A stretch of DNA of 9,150 nucleotides from an uncultured Oscillospiraceae bacterium (GCA_902478455.1 CABSLJ010000097.1:1-9150), one strand, 5' to 3'; positions 1 to 6,061 are shown, counted from the stretch's first letter. Notes: generated from the sequence alone by a model not told the origin. Made by a program: numbers and translations.

Positions 1-56
1 TGTTTACTGATTCTTTTTGAGAGGCTCACCGGAGGTGCGTACCGTTGTGTAACAAC

Positions 57-80
57 CTTCTTTTGCACCAGCAAAAGAAG
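57..80. repeat. Perfect 10-bp palindrome with tetraloop
   Basis: CTTCTTTTGC at 57-66 pairs perfectly with GCAAAAGAAG at 71-80 around the loop ACCA. There is a smaller inverted repeat just before it (GTTGT at 44-48 and ACAAC at 52-56). It is not followed by a run of T on the plus strand, so it is not an obvious terminator. The look is that of a dispersed palindromic intergenic element, but only one copy is visible here. Confidence 0.6.
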
Positions 81-92
81 AAACTGCCCGCG

Positions 93-130
93 CGGCATAA
101 GCGCATACAATCGCATTCCAGGGGAATGCA
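93..130. repeat. 38-bp direct repeat, copy 1
   Basis: This 38-bp segment recurs at 200-237 with one mismatch (A at 99 against G at 206). Inside it lies the inverted repeat GCATTCC-AGG-GGAATGC (113-129). The two copies are offset by 107 bp, and the sequence between them is different, with its own hairpins. Confidence 0.85.
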
Positions 131-132
131 CG

Positions 133-166
133 AAAAAGGGCAGGGAAACCGGAGAAATCCCCTGCC
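133..166 (-). terminator. Possible second minus-strand terminator hairpin
   Basis: GGCAGGG at 139-145 pairs with CCCTGCC at 160-166 around a 14-nt loop. Read on the minus strand the stem is followed after one more paired-type C run by five T (complement of 133-137). It could be a back-up terminator for the epimerase or simply part of the repeat unit; the long loop lowers confidence. Confidence 0.4.
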
Positions 167-199
167 ATCATCCCCCGCCGAAGCGGGAAAAGCCCCGCA

Positions 200-237
200 C
201 GGCATGAGCGCATACAATCGCATTCCAGGGGAATGCA
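200..237. repeat. 38-bp direct repeat, copy 2
   Basis: Second copy of the repeat at 93-130, 37 of 38 positions identical, with the same internal inverted repeat at 220-236. On the minus strand both copies lie downstream of the epimerase terminator. Two copies with a dissimilar 69-bp gap do not make a CRISPR array. Confidence 0.85.
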
Positions 238-256
238 TAAAAAGAGAGGCAAGAGG

Positions 257-287
257 AAAAAACGGCAAAGCAGAACCCTGCTTTGCC
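257..287 (-). terminator. Rho-independent terminator of the epimerase gene
   Basis: GGCAAAGCAG (264-273) and CTGCTTTGCC (278-287) form a perfect 10-bp stem with a 4-nt loop. On the minus strand it is followed by G and then six T (complement of 257-262). It lies 30 bases beyond the epimerase stop codon, as expected for an intrinsic terminator. Confidence 0.85.
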
Positions 288-317
288 GGCCTCTTTGCGC
301 CGTATGGTAATTGCTTT

Positions 318-1196
318 TTACAGAATCCGCACGGTAAAGCCGACCTGGAAGGATTCCCCCGCCGGAAGCAGGCGCGTGCCGCGCTTGTGGAGGAATTCGT
401 CGTCCTCGTCGGCGCAGGTGGCCATGCCGGTCCACGGCTCGAGGGCCACAAAGGGCGCATCCCCCGCCGCCGACCACACGCCGAGATAGGGAAAACCGGA
501 AAAATCCATTTCCAGCCCCACGCCGCTGAGCTTACTGTAATATTGGACCTTTTTGGAGCGCAGCGCGTCGAACACGAGCGCGTCACGCGCAAAGAGGCCG
601 TGCTCGAGCGGCAGTATTCTTTCGTTCTCCAGCACCCGCGTGCGGACCGCGGGATCGATCAGTCCGGTCGCCAGGTCGATCTGCGGACAGTCGGCCGTTT
701 CGTTCTGTTCAAACGCGAGCACATAGTCGGTAAACACCTCGCGCGCAAGCAGAGGACAGTTAAAGGCGGGGTGTCCCCCCACGGCGAAGGGCATTTCCTC
801 CGTCCCCTGGTTGATGACCGTGAAGGAACAGGAAAGCGCGCCGTCGTCCAGACGGTAGGTGACGAGCAGTTGGAAGTCGAAGGGATAGCGCGCCCTGGTC
901 TCGTCGTCGGCCGAAAGGGAGAGGACGGCCATGGCGTCGTTGTGCGCCACCAGCCGGAATTCCCTGCCCCGGGCGAAGCCGTGGCGTTTCATCTCATATT
1001 CTTTCCCGCCGATGCACGTCTTTCCGCCTCTGAGCGCGCCCACGATGGGAAAGAGAATGGGCGCCTGTCCGCTCCAGTAGGCCGGATCCCCCTGCCAGAG
1101 GTATTCGATGCCCAGAATATCCTGGAAGGACACAAGCTGCGCGCCCATGGTGTCGATCTCTGCGATGGCCGCCTTGTTTTTCAGGGTTGCAATCAT
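318..1196 (-). CDS. Aldose 1-epimerase family protein (LacX/GalM-like)
   Basis: Predicted cytoplasmic mutarotase of the galactose mutarotase-like superfamily, which interconverts alpha and beta anomers of free or phosphorylated sugars. The protein has 292 residues, normal for the family. Visible hallmarks are RHGFARGREF (residues 71-80) and GGHPAFNCPL (140-149), giving the two histidines His72 and His142, and a C-terminal ALEPWTGMAT block with Glu253, the expected catalytic base. The motif set fits the LacX-like branch better than classical GalM; the real substrate cannot be read from the sequence. The ATG at 1196 is chosen because AAGGAGG lies 9 nt upstream; the open frame extends further to 1412 but that part covers the promoter. 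It is a single-gene unit with its own promoter (1345-1373) and terminator (257-287). Confidence 0.9.
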   Translation of the reverse strand: MIATLKNKAAIAEIDTMGAQLVSFQDILGIEYLWQGDPAYWSGQAPILFPIVGALRGGKTCIGGKEYEMKRHGFARGREFRLVAHNDAMAVLSLSADDETRARYPFDFQLLVTYRLDDGALSCSFTVINQGTEEMPFAVGGHPAFNCPLLAREVFTDYVLAFEQNETADCPQIDLATGLIDPAVRTRVLENERILPLEHGLFARDALVFDALRSKKVQYYSKLSGVGLEMDFSGFPYLGVWSAAGDAPFVALEPWTGMATCADEDDEFLHKRGTRLLPAGESFQVGFTVRIL

Positions 1197-1224
1197 TTCT
1201 TTCTCCTCCTTAACATACAGAAAG

Positions 1225-1238
1225 CCCGCCGCAGCGGG
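1225..1238 (-). other. GC-rich hairpin in the epimerase leader
   Basis: CCCGC (1225-1229) and GCGGG (1234-1238) form a short stem with a 4-nt loop within the leader of the epimerase mRNA, about 30 nt before its start codon. On the minus strand it is followed by only C-T-T-T-C-T, so it is at best a weak attenuator. No known riboswitch or T-box motif was recognised in the leader. Confidence 0.35.
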
Positions 1239-1344
1239 GCGAGGGCCCTTTTCCGCCGTCTGCCCCGAGCTCCTGTTTGCAGCCGACCTTAAAACAGTCC
1301 CTGTCTCTCCCGTCACAAAGGATCGCTGCAAAACAACATTTAAA

Positions 1345-1373
1345 AATATAGAGTCTATCCTGTACAATGTCAA
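1345..1373 (-). promoter_or_regulatory. Sigma-A promoter of the epimerase gene
   Basis: On the minus strand a perfect -35 TTGACA (1373-1368) and a -10 TATATT (1350-1345) are separated by exactly 17 bp in an AT-rich region. This predicts a transcription start near 1338 and a leader of about 140 nt before the ATG at 1196, unusually long for a simple sugar epimerase. Confidence 0.85.
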
Positions 1374-1594
1374 TATTATCTTGAATATATTACAAAACTC
1401 TTGAATTTGCAAGAAATAGTCCGATTTACCCCTGCTTTTCTCAAAAAATCTGCGGTGTTCTCAGATTGTTATCCGATCTTTTCCTTCCGTCCGCACGGGA
1501 ACCAAGCGGCGGAACGTCCAATTTAAAATTTGAGAGAGATGATGCAACAATCCGCCCATCCAAACGGTATTTGGTATGAAAGGAGGGAAGGGGC

Positions 1595-2092
1595 ATGGAA
1601 CTCAAATCGCTGCGTACGGACGATTTCATCTCCGCCGTCCTCGAACGCTACGGACGGACGGTGTACACCCTGGCCCTCTCTCAGACCCGCAGCCGCGAGG
1701 ACGCTGAGGACGTTTTCCAGGAGGTTTTTCTCCGTCTGATGGAACGGAAAGCTCCTTTTGAAAGCGAGGAGCACCGCAAGGCCTGGCTGATCCGCGTCAC
1801 ATTGAGCCGCTGCCGCAGCCTCTTTGCCTCGGCCTACCGCAAAAAGCGGGTCCCCCTTTCGGAAGACATCCCCTTTTCCCCGCCCGGGCGCAGCGCGCTC
1901 TACGACGCCGTGCTGGCCCTCCCCCGCGGCTACCGGACGGTCATCCATCTGCACTATTACGAGGGCTACTCCACCGAGGAGATCGCCCGGCTGCTCACCG
2001 TCCGCCCGTCCACGGTGCGTTCCCGCCTGTTCCGCGCGAGGAAGCTGCTCAAAGATCAGTTAGGAGGCGAATTTCTGGATGAATCCCTATAA
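1595..2092 (+). CDS. ECF-type RNA polymerase sigma factor (sigma-70 family)
   Basis: A 165-residue alternative sigma factor that would direct RNA polymerase to a small stress or envelope regulon. Region 2 spans about residues 11-75 with the typical RSREDAEDVFQEVFLRL stretch (residues 33-49, -10 recognition side), and region 4 spans about 102-155 with a helix-turn-helix (YSTEEIARLLTVRPSTVRSRL). Region 3 is absent, as in all ECF factors. The ATG is preceded by AAGGAGGG with suitable spacing. The next gene overlaps its last 14 bases, so the two are translationally coupled and the partner is its likely anti-sigma factor. No convincing sigma-A promoter was found in the 180 bp upstream; two GGAAC sequences (1498-1502 and 1511-1515) recall ECF -35 elements but no matching -10 was seen. 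Confidence 0.93.
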   Translation: MELKSLRTDDFISAVLERYGRTVYTLALSQTRSREDAEDVFQEVFLRLMERKAPFESEEHRKAWLIRVTLSRCRSLFASAYRKKRVPLSEDIPFSPPGRSALYDAVLALPRGYRTVIHLHYYEGYSTEEIARLLTVRPSTVRSRLFRARKLLKDQLGGEFLDESL

Positions 2093-2966
2093 AAAAGCCG
2101 TCGAAGCCATTCCCCTGCGTCCCGACCTGCTCACGCGGACGGCCGCGCGCATGGCGCGCAAAAGAGAGCCTGCGCGCATCGCTCCCCGTTTTGCGGCCGC
2201 CTGCGCGGCATGCTGTCTGCTTGCCGCCGGCCTGCTGCCATGGTATATGCCGGAAACGGCGCGCGCGCCAGCCGTTGCAGCGCCTGCGTCCGCGGTCTCC
2301 GGACACCAAGCGCCCTCCTCCGTTCTCCCTTCGCCGGAGGAAAGCGGCGCTCCTGCCACGCCGGTCGCCGGACAGGCGGTCTGGAACCGGGTAGAGACGG
2401 TGGAAGCGCGCCAAATACTCGGCTGCGGCCCCTTCATGACGCATCGGGAAACCTGGACGCTCGCCCAATATGAGGAGTTTCTGGGCTTTTCTCCCCAGCC
2501 GACCATCCTGCCGGAGGGGCTGACCTTCGCCGGAGCCGACAGCCGAGAAATGGCTTTCCGTGACGACGCGCTCTGCAATTTTTACAACACCTGGTGCTTT
2601 ACCTATGAGGAGAGCGCTGCGCCCTCCTCCCGGCGGGTGCACGTCTATGTCAATTCCGATTTTATCCCCTATTGGAACGCGCCGCGCGCCTATGAACTGA
2701 CCGACGCCGTGACGCAGGAGGACATTTCCGCCCTTCTGAGACAGGGCGAGTCTTCGCTCTTAAACGGCGTGGAGGTCATGCTGTGGCAGGCCGCCTCGGG
2801 GACCGGCTGGCAGGGCGGCTTTGCGGGTTACAGCGGCAGAGAATATGAATTTTCCGACTATCTCTGCGCCGACTTTTCCTACAAGGGCGCAGGCTTTACC
2901 GTGACGGCGGAAAACGGTGTGACCGAAGCGGAATTTCTGGCATTGCTAGGCTCTCTGCTCTCGTAA
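2079..2966 (+). CDS. Membrane-anchored anti-sigma factor / sensor protein
   Basis: A 295-residue protein overlapping the sigma gene by 14 bp, with AGGAGG at 2062-2067 as its own ribosome binding site. The N-terminal 37 residues are cytoplasmic and basic (MNPYKKAVEAIPL, TARMARKREP) and would bind the sigma factor. One membrane segment follows (about 38-57, rich in Ala, Cys and Leu), then an Ala/Pro-rich linker (58-100), then an extracellular domain of about 190 residues with YEEFLGFSPQPTILPEGL near residues 131-148, recalling DUF4367-type domains of clostridial anti-sigma factors. It lacks the HxxxCxxC zinc motif of ZAS anti-sigmas. The role as anti-sigma is inferred from the coupling and topology; the signal sensed outside is unknown. 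Paired cysteines (116, 166, 173, 263) in the outer domain could form disulfides. Confidence 0.8.
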   Translation: MNPYKKAVEAIPLRPDLLTRTAARMARKREPARIAPRFAAACAACCLLAAGLLPWYMPETARAPAVAAPASAVSGHQAPSSVLPSPEESGAPATPVAGQAVWNRVETVEARQILGCGPFMTHRETWTLAQYEEFLGFSPQPTILPEGLTFAGADSREMAFRDDALCNFYNTWCFTYEESAAPSSRRVHVYVNSDFIPYWNAPRAYELTDAVTQEDISALLRQGESSLLNGVEVMLWQAASGTGWQGGFAGYSGREYEFSDYLCADFSYKGAGFTVTAENGVTEAEFLALLGSLLS

Positions 2967-3001
2967 TTCCCGGATGCGCGCGCTTTTTCCCGCGCTGATA
3001 G

Positions 3002-3049
3002 AAGACCCGCTCCATGCCTCCCAATGCGGAAGCGTGGAGCGGGTCTTTT
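3002..3049 (+). terminator. Strong terminator after the sigma/anti-sigma operon
   Basis: AAGACCCGCTCCA (3002-3014) pairs with TGGAGCGGGTCTT (3035-3047), extended inward by a T-G pair and two more pairs to a 16-bp stem, with a 14-nt loop and a short T-run at 3046-3049. It sits between two converging genes (the anti-sigma gene ending at 2966 and the hydrolase gene ending at 3098) and may serve both. Confidence 0.85.
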
Positions 3050-3097
3050 GATCCATATCAGATGATGTCGGAAGGACGGAACGGCCGCCGCCGGATT

Positions 3098-5026
3098 TTA
3101 AGAAAAGATTTCCTCCTCCGTCAGGACGCGCCCCGACCGGCGTCCCCAACGTCTGAGCTTGACGGCGCAATGCAGCAGACGACCAAGCTCCCTGCGGCGA
3201 AATACCGCCGCGGCCAGGAGACTGAAACTGAGCATGCCGCCCAGCGTGACGGCGATCATCAGGCCGAAATTGACACCGACACCGGCGCTGGCATCCTGCG
3301 GCACGTCGATGGAGCGGACGGGCGACGGTTCGGGCGGCGCCAGCATCTTTTCCATGCGCAGAGCGACGGTGGCGAGCGTCTCCTGCTCAAACAGGGCAGC
3401 CTCCAGCTCCTCACGCACCTCCATGCCGACGATCCCCGTCTCCTCCAGGCCGCGTTTTGCCTGGAACGCTTTGAGGGCGGCCTCGGTAACATCCCCGAAC
3501 ACGCCGTCGACGGTCCCTTCATAAAGATGCAGCTCCAGCAGGTCCTGCTGCAGCGCGGCGACGTCCTCGCCGGAAAAGCCCTTTCTCAAAAGCGTCCAAT
3601 CGGGGGAAGGGACGGCGGCCTCCGCATAAAGCGCCTCCTGCTCCTCCTCCCGGAGCTCCCCGGTCGCCTCCAGCCCGGCGGCCTGCTGATAGGCGCGCAC
3701 GGCCGCTTCGGTGGCCTCGTCGAACAGGCCGTTTTCACATTCATACGCGGTCAGATAGCGCAGCTCGCAAAGTCTCGCCTGCAGGGCGGAAACCTTCTCC
3801 CCCTTCTTGCCGGGACGCAGCGTCCCGGCGTCGGGATTGACGGCCGCCGCGTCGGAATAGAGCTTTGTGAGCGTATCGAGACCGGCCTTTCCGGTCGCCT
3901 CCAGCCCGTTCGCCGTCTGGAAAGCGGCAACCGCCTCCGCCGTGACCGGTCCGAAGCCGCCGTCGGGCGTTTCCTCAAAGTAAAGCAGCTCGGCAAGGCG
4001 CTGCTGCAATCTCGAGACATCGTCGCCCGCGTCTCCCTCCGTCAGCGCCGGGCGGACAGGCGCGCCGTCCGCCTTGAGCCTGGAAAGGGTGGTTTCGTCG
4101 GTCTTGCCCGTCTGGGAAAGTCCCGCCTGCTGCTGGAAGGCCCTGACCGCCTCCGCCGTGATTTCACCATAATAATTGGTGACGTCCTCCCAGAAATAGC
4201 CGAGCTCCTTGAGCCGGGTCTGGATGGTCCCCACCACGCTGCCCTGGGAACCGATCTGATAAACCACCGGCTGAGGCGCGGACGCAGTGCTGGTCTCCTT
4301 GGCGGTGGACTGGACGGCGGCGGGCGTGTAATCGACCGAAAGATAATCCTCCGCAGGCGGTTCGCCGCCGATGAGCGCGCCGTCCGCGCCGAACGCATAG
4401 TCCACGCCGCCGATTGTCTTGGTGACGTTCTCGACGTATTCGCCGTTTTCATAATAGAAGGACTGTCCGTTGAATTTGATCCATCCGGTGTTGGGGTACT
4501 GCACCTGGGGAAGCTTGAACCAGGCGGTCCAGCGGTAGCTGCCCGGGCCGCACACCTTCTGGTACTTGATTCCATCATAGGAATTGCGGCAATCGACCGC
4601 CATATTGCCCCCCACATAAACGCCCACATGGCCGCTGTGGTAGACGATCAGCCCGTGGATGTTTGGGATGGAGTCGAGGTCGCTGCGGTTGATGGAGCCT
4701 GCGACCGAAGCCGAGTTGCGCATGCTGTTGGCTCCGCCCGCCACGGCGACCGCGCCCGCGCGGGGATTGCTGCTGTCGTCGGTCCACCAGAGATAGGATT
4801 TGATCAGTCCCGCGCAGTCGGCAACACGGGTCCCTCCGCTGATTTGTCCGTAGCCGCCATAGACATACCGCCAGTTTTCATTGACGGCGCGCAGGGCATG
4901 GGCCGCGAGCCCCGGACCCGTCTTGGCCGAGGCCGCTTCCGCTTTGGGCGCGGCGTACAGACCGGCGGGCAGGAGCACCGCAAGTGCAAGCATCAGGCAA
5001 ACGAGCAATCGCACCGGCTTTTTCAC
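3098..5026 (-). CDS. Secreted, membrane-anchored NlpC/P60-type cell-wall hydrolase with PG-binding repeats
   Basis: Predicted peptidoglycan endopeptidase acting outside the membrane, 642 residues from the GTG at 5026. Order of parts: Sec signal peptide (MKKPVRLLVCLMLALAVLL, cleavage near AEA about residue 31); NlpC/P60-like domain (about 40-172) with catalytic Cys71 in VADCAGL and His133 in GHVGVYVGG, third polar residue probably in the following DCRNS; one choline/cell-wall-binding-like repeat pair (GWIKFNGQSFYYENGEY, 181-220); four PG_binding_1 repeats (about 262-318, 335-390, 409-468, 486-547); a Pro-rich stalk; a C-terminal membrane helix (586-609) with a basic cytoplasmic tail. Start is ambiguous: GTG 5026 has only AAGGGG upstream but gives a canonical signal peptide, whereas ATG 5077 has GGGAGG (5083-5088) at 5 nt and would add 17 residues. 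It has its own promoter and a WalR-like operator. Confidence 0.88.
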   Translation of the reverse strand: MKKPVRLLVCLMLALAVLLPAGLYAAPKAEAASAKTGPGLAAHALRAVNENWRYVYGGYGQISGGTRVADCAGLIKSYLWWTDDSSNPRAGAVAVAGGANSMRNSASVAGSINRSDLDSIPNIHGLIVYHSGHVGVYVGGNMAVDCRNSYDGIKYQKVCGPGSYRWTAWFKLPQVQYPNTGWIKFNGQSFYYENGEYVENVTKTIGGVDYAFGADGALIGGEPPAEDYLSVDYTPAAVQSTAKETSTASAPQPVVYQIGSQGSVVGTIQTRLKELGYFWEDVTNYYGEITAEAVRAFQQQAGLSQTGKTDETTLSRLKADGAPVRPALTEGDAGDDVSRLQQRLAELLYFEETPDGGFGPVTAEAVAAFQTANGLEATGKAGLDTLTKLYSDAAAVNPDAGTLRPGKKGEKVSALQARLCELRYLTAYECENGLFDEATEAAVRAYQQAAGLEATGELREEEQEALYAEAAVPSPDWTLLRKGFSGEDVAALQQDLLELHLYEGTVDGVFGDVTEAALKAFQAKRGLEETGIVGMEVREELEAALFEQETLATVALRMEKMLAPPEPSPVRSIDVPQDASAGVGVNFGLMIAVTLGGMLSFSLLAAAVFRRRELGRLLHCAVKLRRWGRRSGRVLTEEEIFS

Positions 5027-5082
5027 GATCAAATCCCCTTTTCTTCGGTCCGGATGCAGAAAGGCTCCCGGCCGCATCACAA

Positions 5083-5088
5083 CCTCCC
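5083..5088 (-). promoter_or_regulatory. Ribosome binding site for the alternative start of the hydrolase
   Basis: GGGAGG on the minus strand lies 5 nt before ATG 5077 (and 2 nt before GTG 5080). It is stronger than the AAGGGG site before GTG 5026. If used, the hydrolase would carry a signal peptide with a long N-region of about 25 residues. The site may also be masked by pairing of GTCCGG just upstream with CCGGAC inside the extended coding part. Confidence 0.5.
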
Positions 5089-5106
5089 GGACATCCGCCG
5101 GAAGAG

Positions 5107-5142
5107 ATTACAAACAGTTACAAAGATTACAAATTGGTTACA
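5107..5142 (-). promoter_or_regulatory. Four phased TGTAA(C/T) boxes, WalR/PhoP-like operator
   Basis: On the minus strand TGTAAC (5142-5137), TGTAAT (5131-5126), TGTAAC (5122-5117) and TGTAAT (5112-5107) follow one another with start-to-start distances of 11, 9 and 10 bp, all on the same face of the helix. The first pair is an exact match to the known WalR (YycF) box TGTWAH-N5-TGTWAH, which controls cell-wall hydrolase genes in Bacillus and Staphylococcus. The gene downstream is a cell-wall hydrolase, which supports the reading. The boxes lie on and just after the predicted -10 element, a position that would suit repression; another OmpR-family regulator is possible. Confidence 0.65.
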
Positions 5143-5171
5143 TTCTAGCACATCTTATACAATAAAAGCAA
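5142..5171 (-). promoter_or_regulatory. Promoter of the cell-wall hydrolase gene
   Basis: On the minus strand -35 TTGCTT (5171-5166) and -10 TAGAAT (5147-5142) are 18 bp apart. The predicted start of transcription is near 5135, inside the operator boxes, giving a leader of roughly 55-110 nt depending on the start codon used. Confidence 0.6.
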
Positions 5172-5272
5172 CCGTCGCTCCTCTTCCTTTGTGTGTTTTG
5201 TAGGGATCACTAAAAAGAAAAGGGGTTATTGTTTCGTTTCACTAAAATAAACTGGATAGGTCGTCGGCAATG
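5172..5272. other. Spacer without recognised gene
   Basis: AT-rich DNA between the hydrolase promoter and the terminator of the next minus-strand gene. It contains only a short 8-bp repeat, CACTAAAA, at 5208-5215 and 5240-5247. No open frame with a ribosome binding site was seen. Confidence 0.5.
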
Positions 5273-5325
5273 AAAAAAGGACCGCCGCGCATGCCATCCG
5301 TCTGCATCCGTGGGGCGGTCCTTTT
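5273..5325 (-). terminator. Bidirectional-looking terminator after the lipoprotein gene
   Basis: GGACCGCC (5279-5286) pairs with GGCGGTCC (5314-5321), and the flanking A-run (5273-5278) and T-run (5322-5325) extend the stem. On the minus strand the hairpin ends in six T, 28 nt past the lipoprotein stop codon. The 27-nt loop has a minor inner pairing (ATGC 5291-5294 with GCAT 5304-5307). Confidence 0.85.
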
Positions 5326-5353
5326 CAGGGAATGTTCTGACCGGTTTAGAACG

Positions 5354-5923
5354 TCATTCCGCCGGAGAGGCTGCGTCGGGAGCGCTCTGCGCTTCCCCAG
5401 ACGGCTCAATCTCCAGCGCGAGGCTGTCTTCGAGCGCATGCAGGGCGTAAGAATATCCGTTTACCTGATAAAGGTTGACGTCTCCCGTCTTGCTCCCCGT
5501 CTTGAAGATGGCCTCCAGATAGGCCTCGCCGTCGGCGGCGGGATTGAGCGCCCACAGCGCCGCTCTTAAATAGGAAAAATGGGAATCGTAATCGGTGTTC
5601 TGGGGATCGCTGCTGTCAAAGGTAAACAGAATGCTTTCGATCCCCTTTTTATCCGCCGTGCATACGAGCTTCACGGCGACGTCGCGGCGGATGGCGCAGA
5701 TGTAGACCGGCTTGCCCGCTTCCTCCGATTCCTCAAGCGTTTCGATGCGCGGGACGCCGCTGTCCAGCTGTCCGTTGTAATTTTTCTGGAACTGCGCCGC
5801 CGTCAGGTCGATCGCGCCGTCTTTGATCTCCACCGGCGGCTCCGAGGAGACGGGACGCTCGGCCTGGCAGGCGGAGCAAAGCAGCAAAACGGCTGCAAGC
5901 AAAAGTATAAGCACTTTTTTCAT
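5354..5923 (-). CDS. Putative lipoprotein of unknown function
   Basis: A 189-residue exported protein. The N-terminus MKKVLILLLAAVLLLCSAC is a lipoprotein signal with a slightly unusual lipobox (C-S-A-C; Leu is at -4 rather than -3), so lipidation at Cys19 is likely but not certain. The mature part begins with a short acidic/Ser-rich linker and continues as a soluble domain of mixed alpha/beta character (FQKNYNGQL, VYICAIRRDVAVKLVC, GIESILFTFD, FSYLRAALWALNP) and an Ala/Ser-rich, acidic tail. I do not recognise the family. ATG 5923 is chosen because AAAGGA (5938-5933) is 9 nt upstream, while the ATG at 5932 directly abuts it. The open frame continuing upstream to 6490 runs across the divergent amidase and is not coding. 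It has its own promoter and terminator, and is divergent from the amidase gene. Confidence 0.85.
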   Translation of the reverse strand: MKKVLILLLAAVLLLCSACQAERPVSSEPPVEIKDGAIDLTAAQFQKNYNGQLDSGVPRIETLEESEEAGKPVYICAIRRDVAVKLVCTADKKGIESILFTFDSSDPQNTDYDSHFSYLRAALWALNPAADGEAYLEAIFKTGSKTGDVNLYQVNGYSYALHALEDSLALEIEPSGEAQSAPDAASPAE

Positions 5924-5978
5924 CGGATTCATTCCTTTATTTTTCTTCGTATTTCTCTTGGATTGCCGCTGTGAGAGT

Positions 5979-6007
5979 ATTATAACGCATCTCGCGCCGG
6001 AAGTAAA
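5979..6007 (-). promoter_or_regulatory. Sigma-A promoter of the lipoprotein gene
   Basis: On the minus strand -35 TTTACT (6007-6002) and a perfect -10 TATAAT (5984-5979) are 17 bp apart, predicting a start near 5972 and a leader of about 50 nt. Confidence 0.85.
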
Positions 6008-6031
6008 CGGACGGACAAAAAGAGCTTTTCC

Positions 6032-6061
6032 TTCACCCTTTGCCGTTTTTCTTAATAAAAT
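6032..6061 (+). promoter_or_regulatory. Likely promoter of the amidase gene
   Basis: TTCACC (6032-6037) and TAAAAT (6056-6061) are 18 bp apart, giving a start near 6068 and a leader of only about 20 nt with AAAGGAGA at 6073-6080. It is divergent from the lipoprotein promoter, with the two -35 regions about 25 bp apart. Confidence 0.5.

Larger units (their letters stand above)
1..317. other. Gene-free, repeat- and hairpin-rich intergenic stretch
   Basis: No reading frame here has a ribosome binding site plus protein-like composition. The open frames on both strands change content wherever the repeats occur and run on into the epimerase gene in the wrong frame. What is present is a 10-bp perfect palindrome at 57-80, a 38-bp direct repeat in two copies (93-130 and 200-237), each with its own inverted repeat, a short CCCGC/GCGGG hairpin at 174-187, and two hairpins followed by T-runs on the minus strand (139-166 and 264-287). 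It is the 3' flank of the minus-strand epimerase and probably a site where small intergenic repeat elements have accumulated; the latter is inference. Confidence 0.7.

Noticed and set aside
93..237. CRISPR array
   Set aside because: Only two copies, the unit is itself palindromic, the gap of 69 bp contains hairpins and no cas gene is present.
45..1292. 415-codon open frame on the plus strand
   Set aside because: Antisense to the epimerase gene and running through the repeat region, with no ribosome binding site and no recognisable motif.
1197..1338. T-box or other known riboswitch in the epimerase leader
   Set aside because: No T-box core, SAM, purine or sugar riboswitch motif was recognised, and the single hairpin lacks a T-run.
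1447..1467. Hairpin AATCTG/CAGATT between the divergent genes
   Set aside because: Only six AT-rich pairs with a 9-nt loop and no T-run in a useful place.
1497..1540. ECF-type autoregulated promoter before the sigma gene
   Set aside because: GGAAC occurs twice, but no -10 element of the expected kind is found at 15-17 bp; left only as a remark.
3014..5203. 729-codon open frame on the plus strand
   Set aside because: It is antisense to the hydrolase gene, whose protein shows clear domains, signal peptide and promoter. The plus-strand protein is Arg/Gly/Leu-rich without motifs, a typical shadow in GC-rich DNA.
5208..5247. Direct repeat CACTAAAA twice, 32 bp apart
   Set aside because: Eight bases in an AT-rich spacer can recur by chance, and no promoter is attached.
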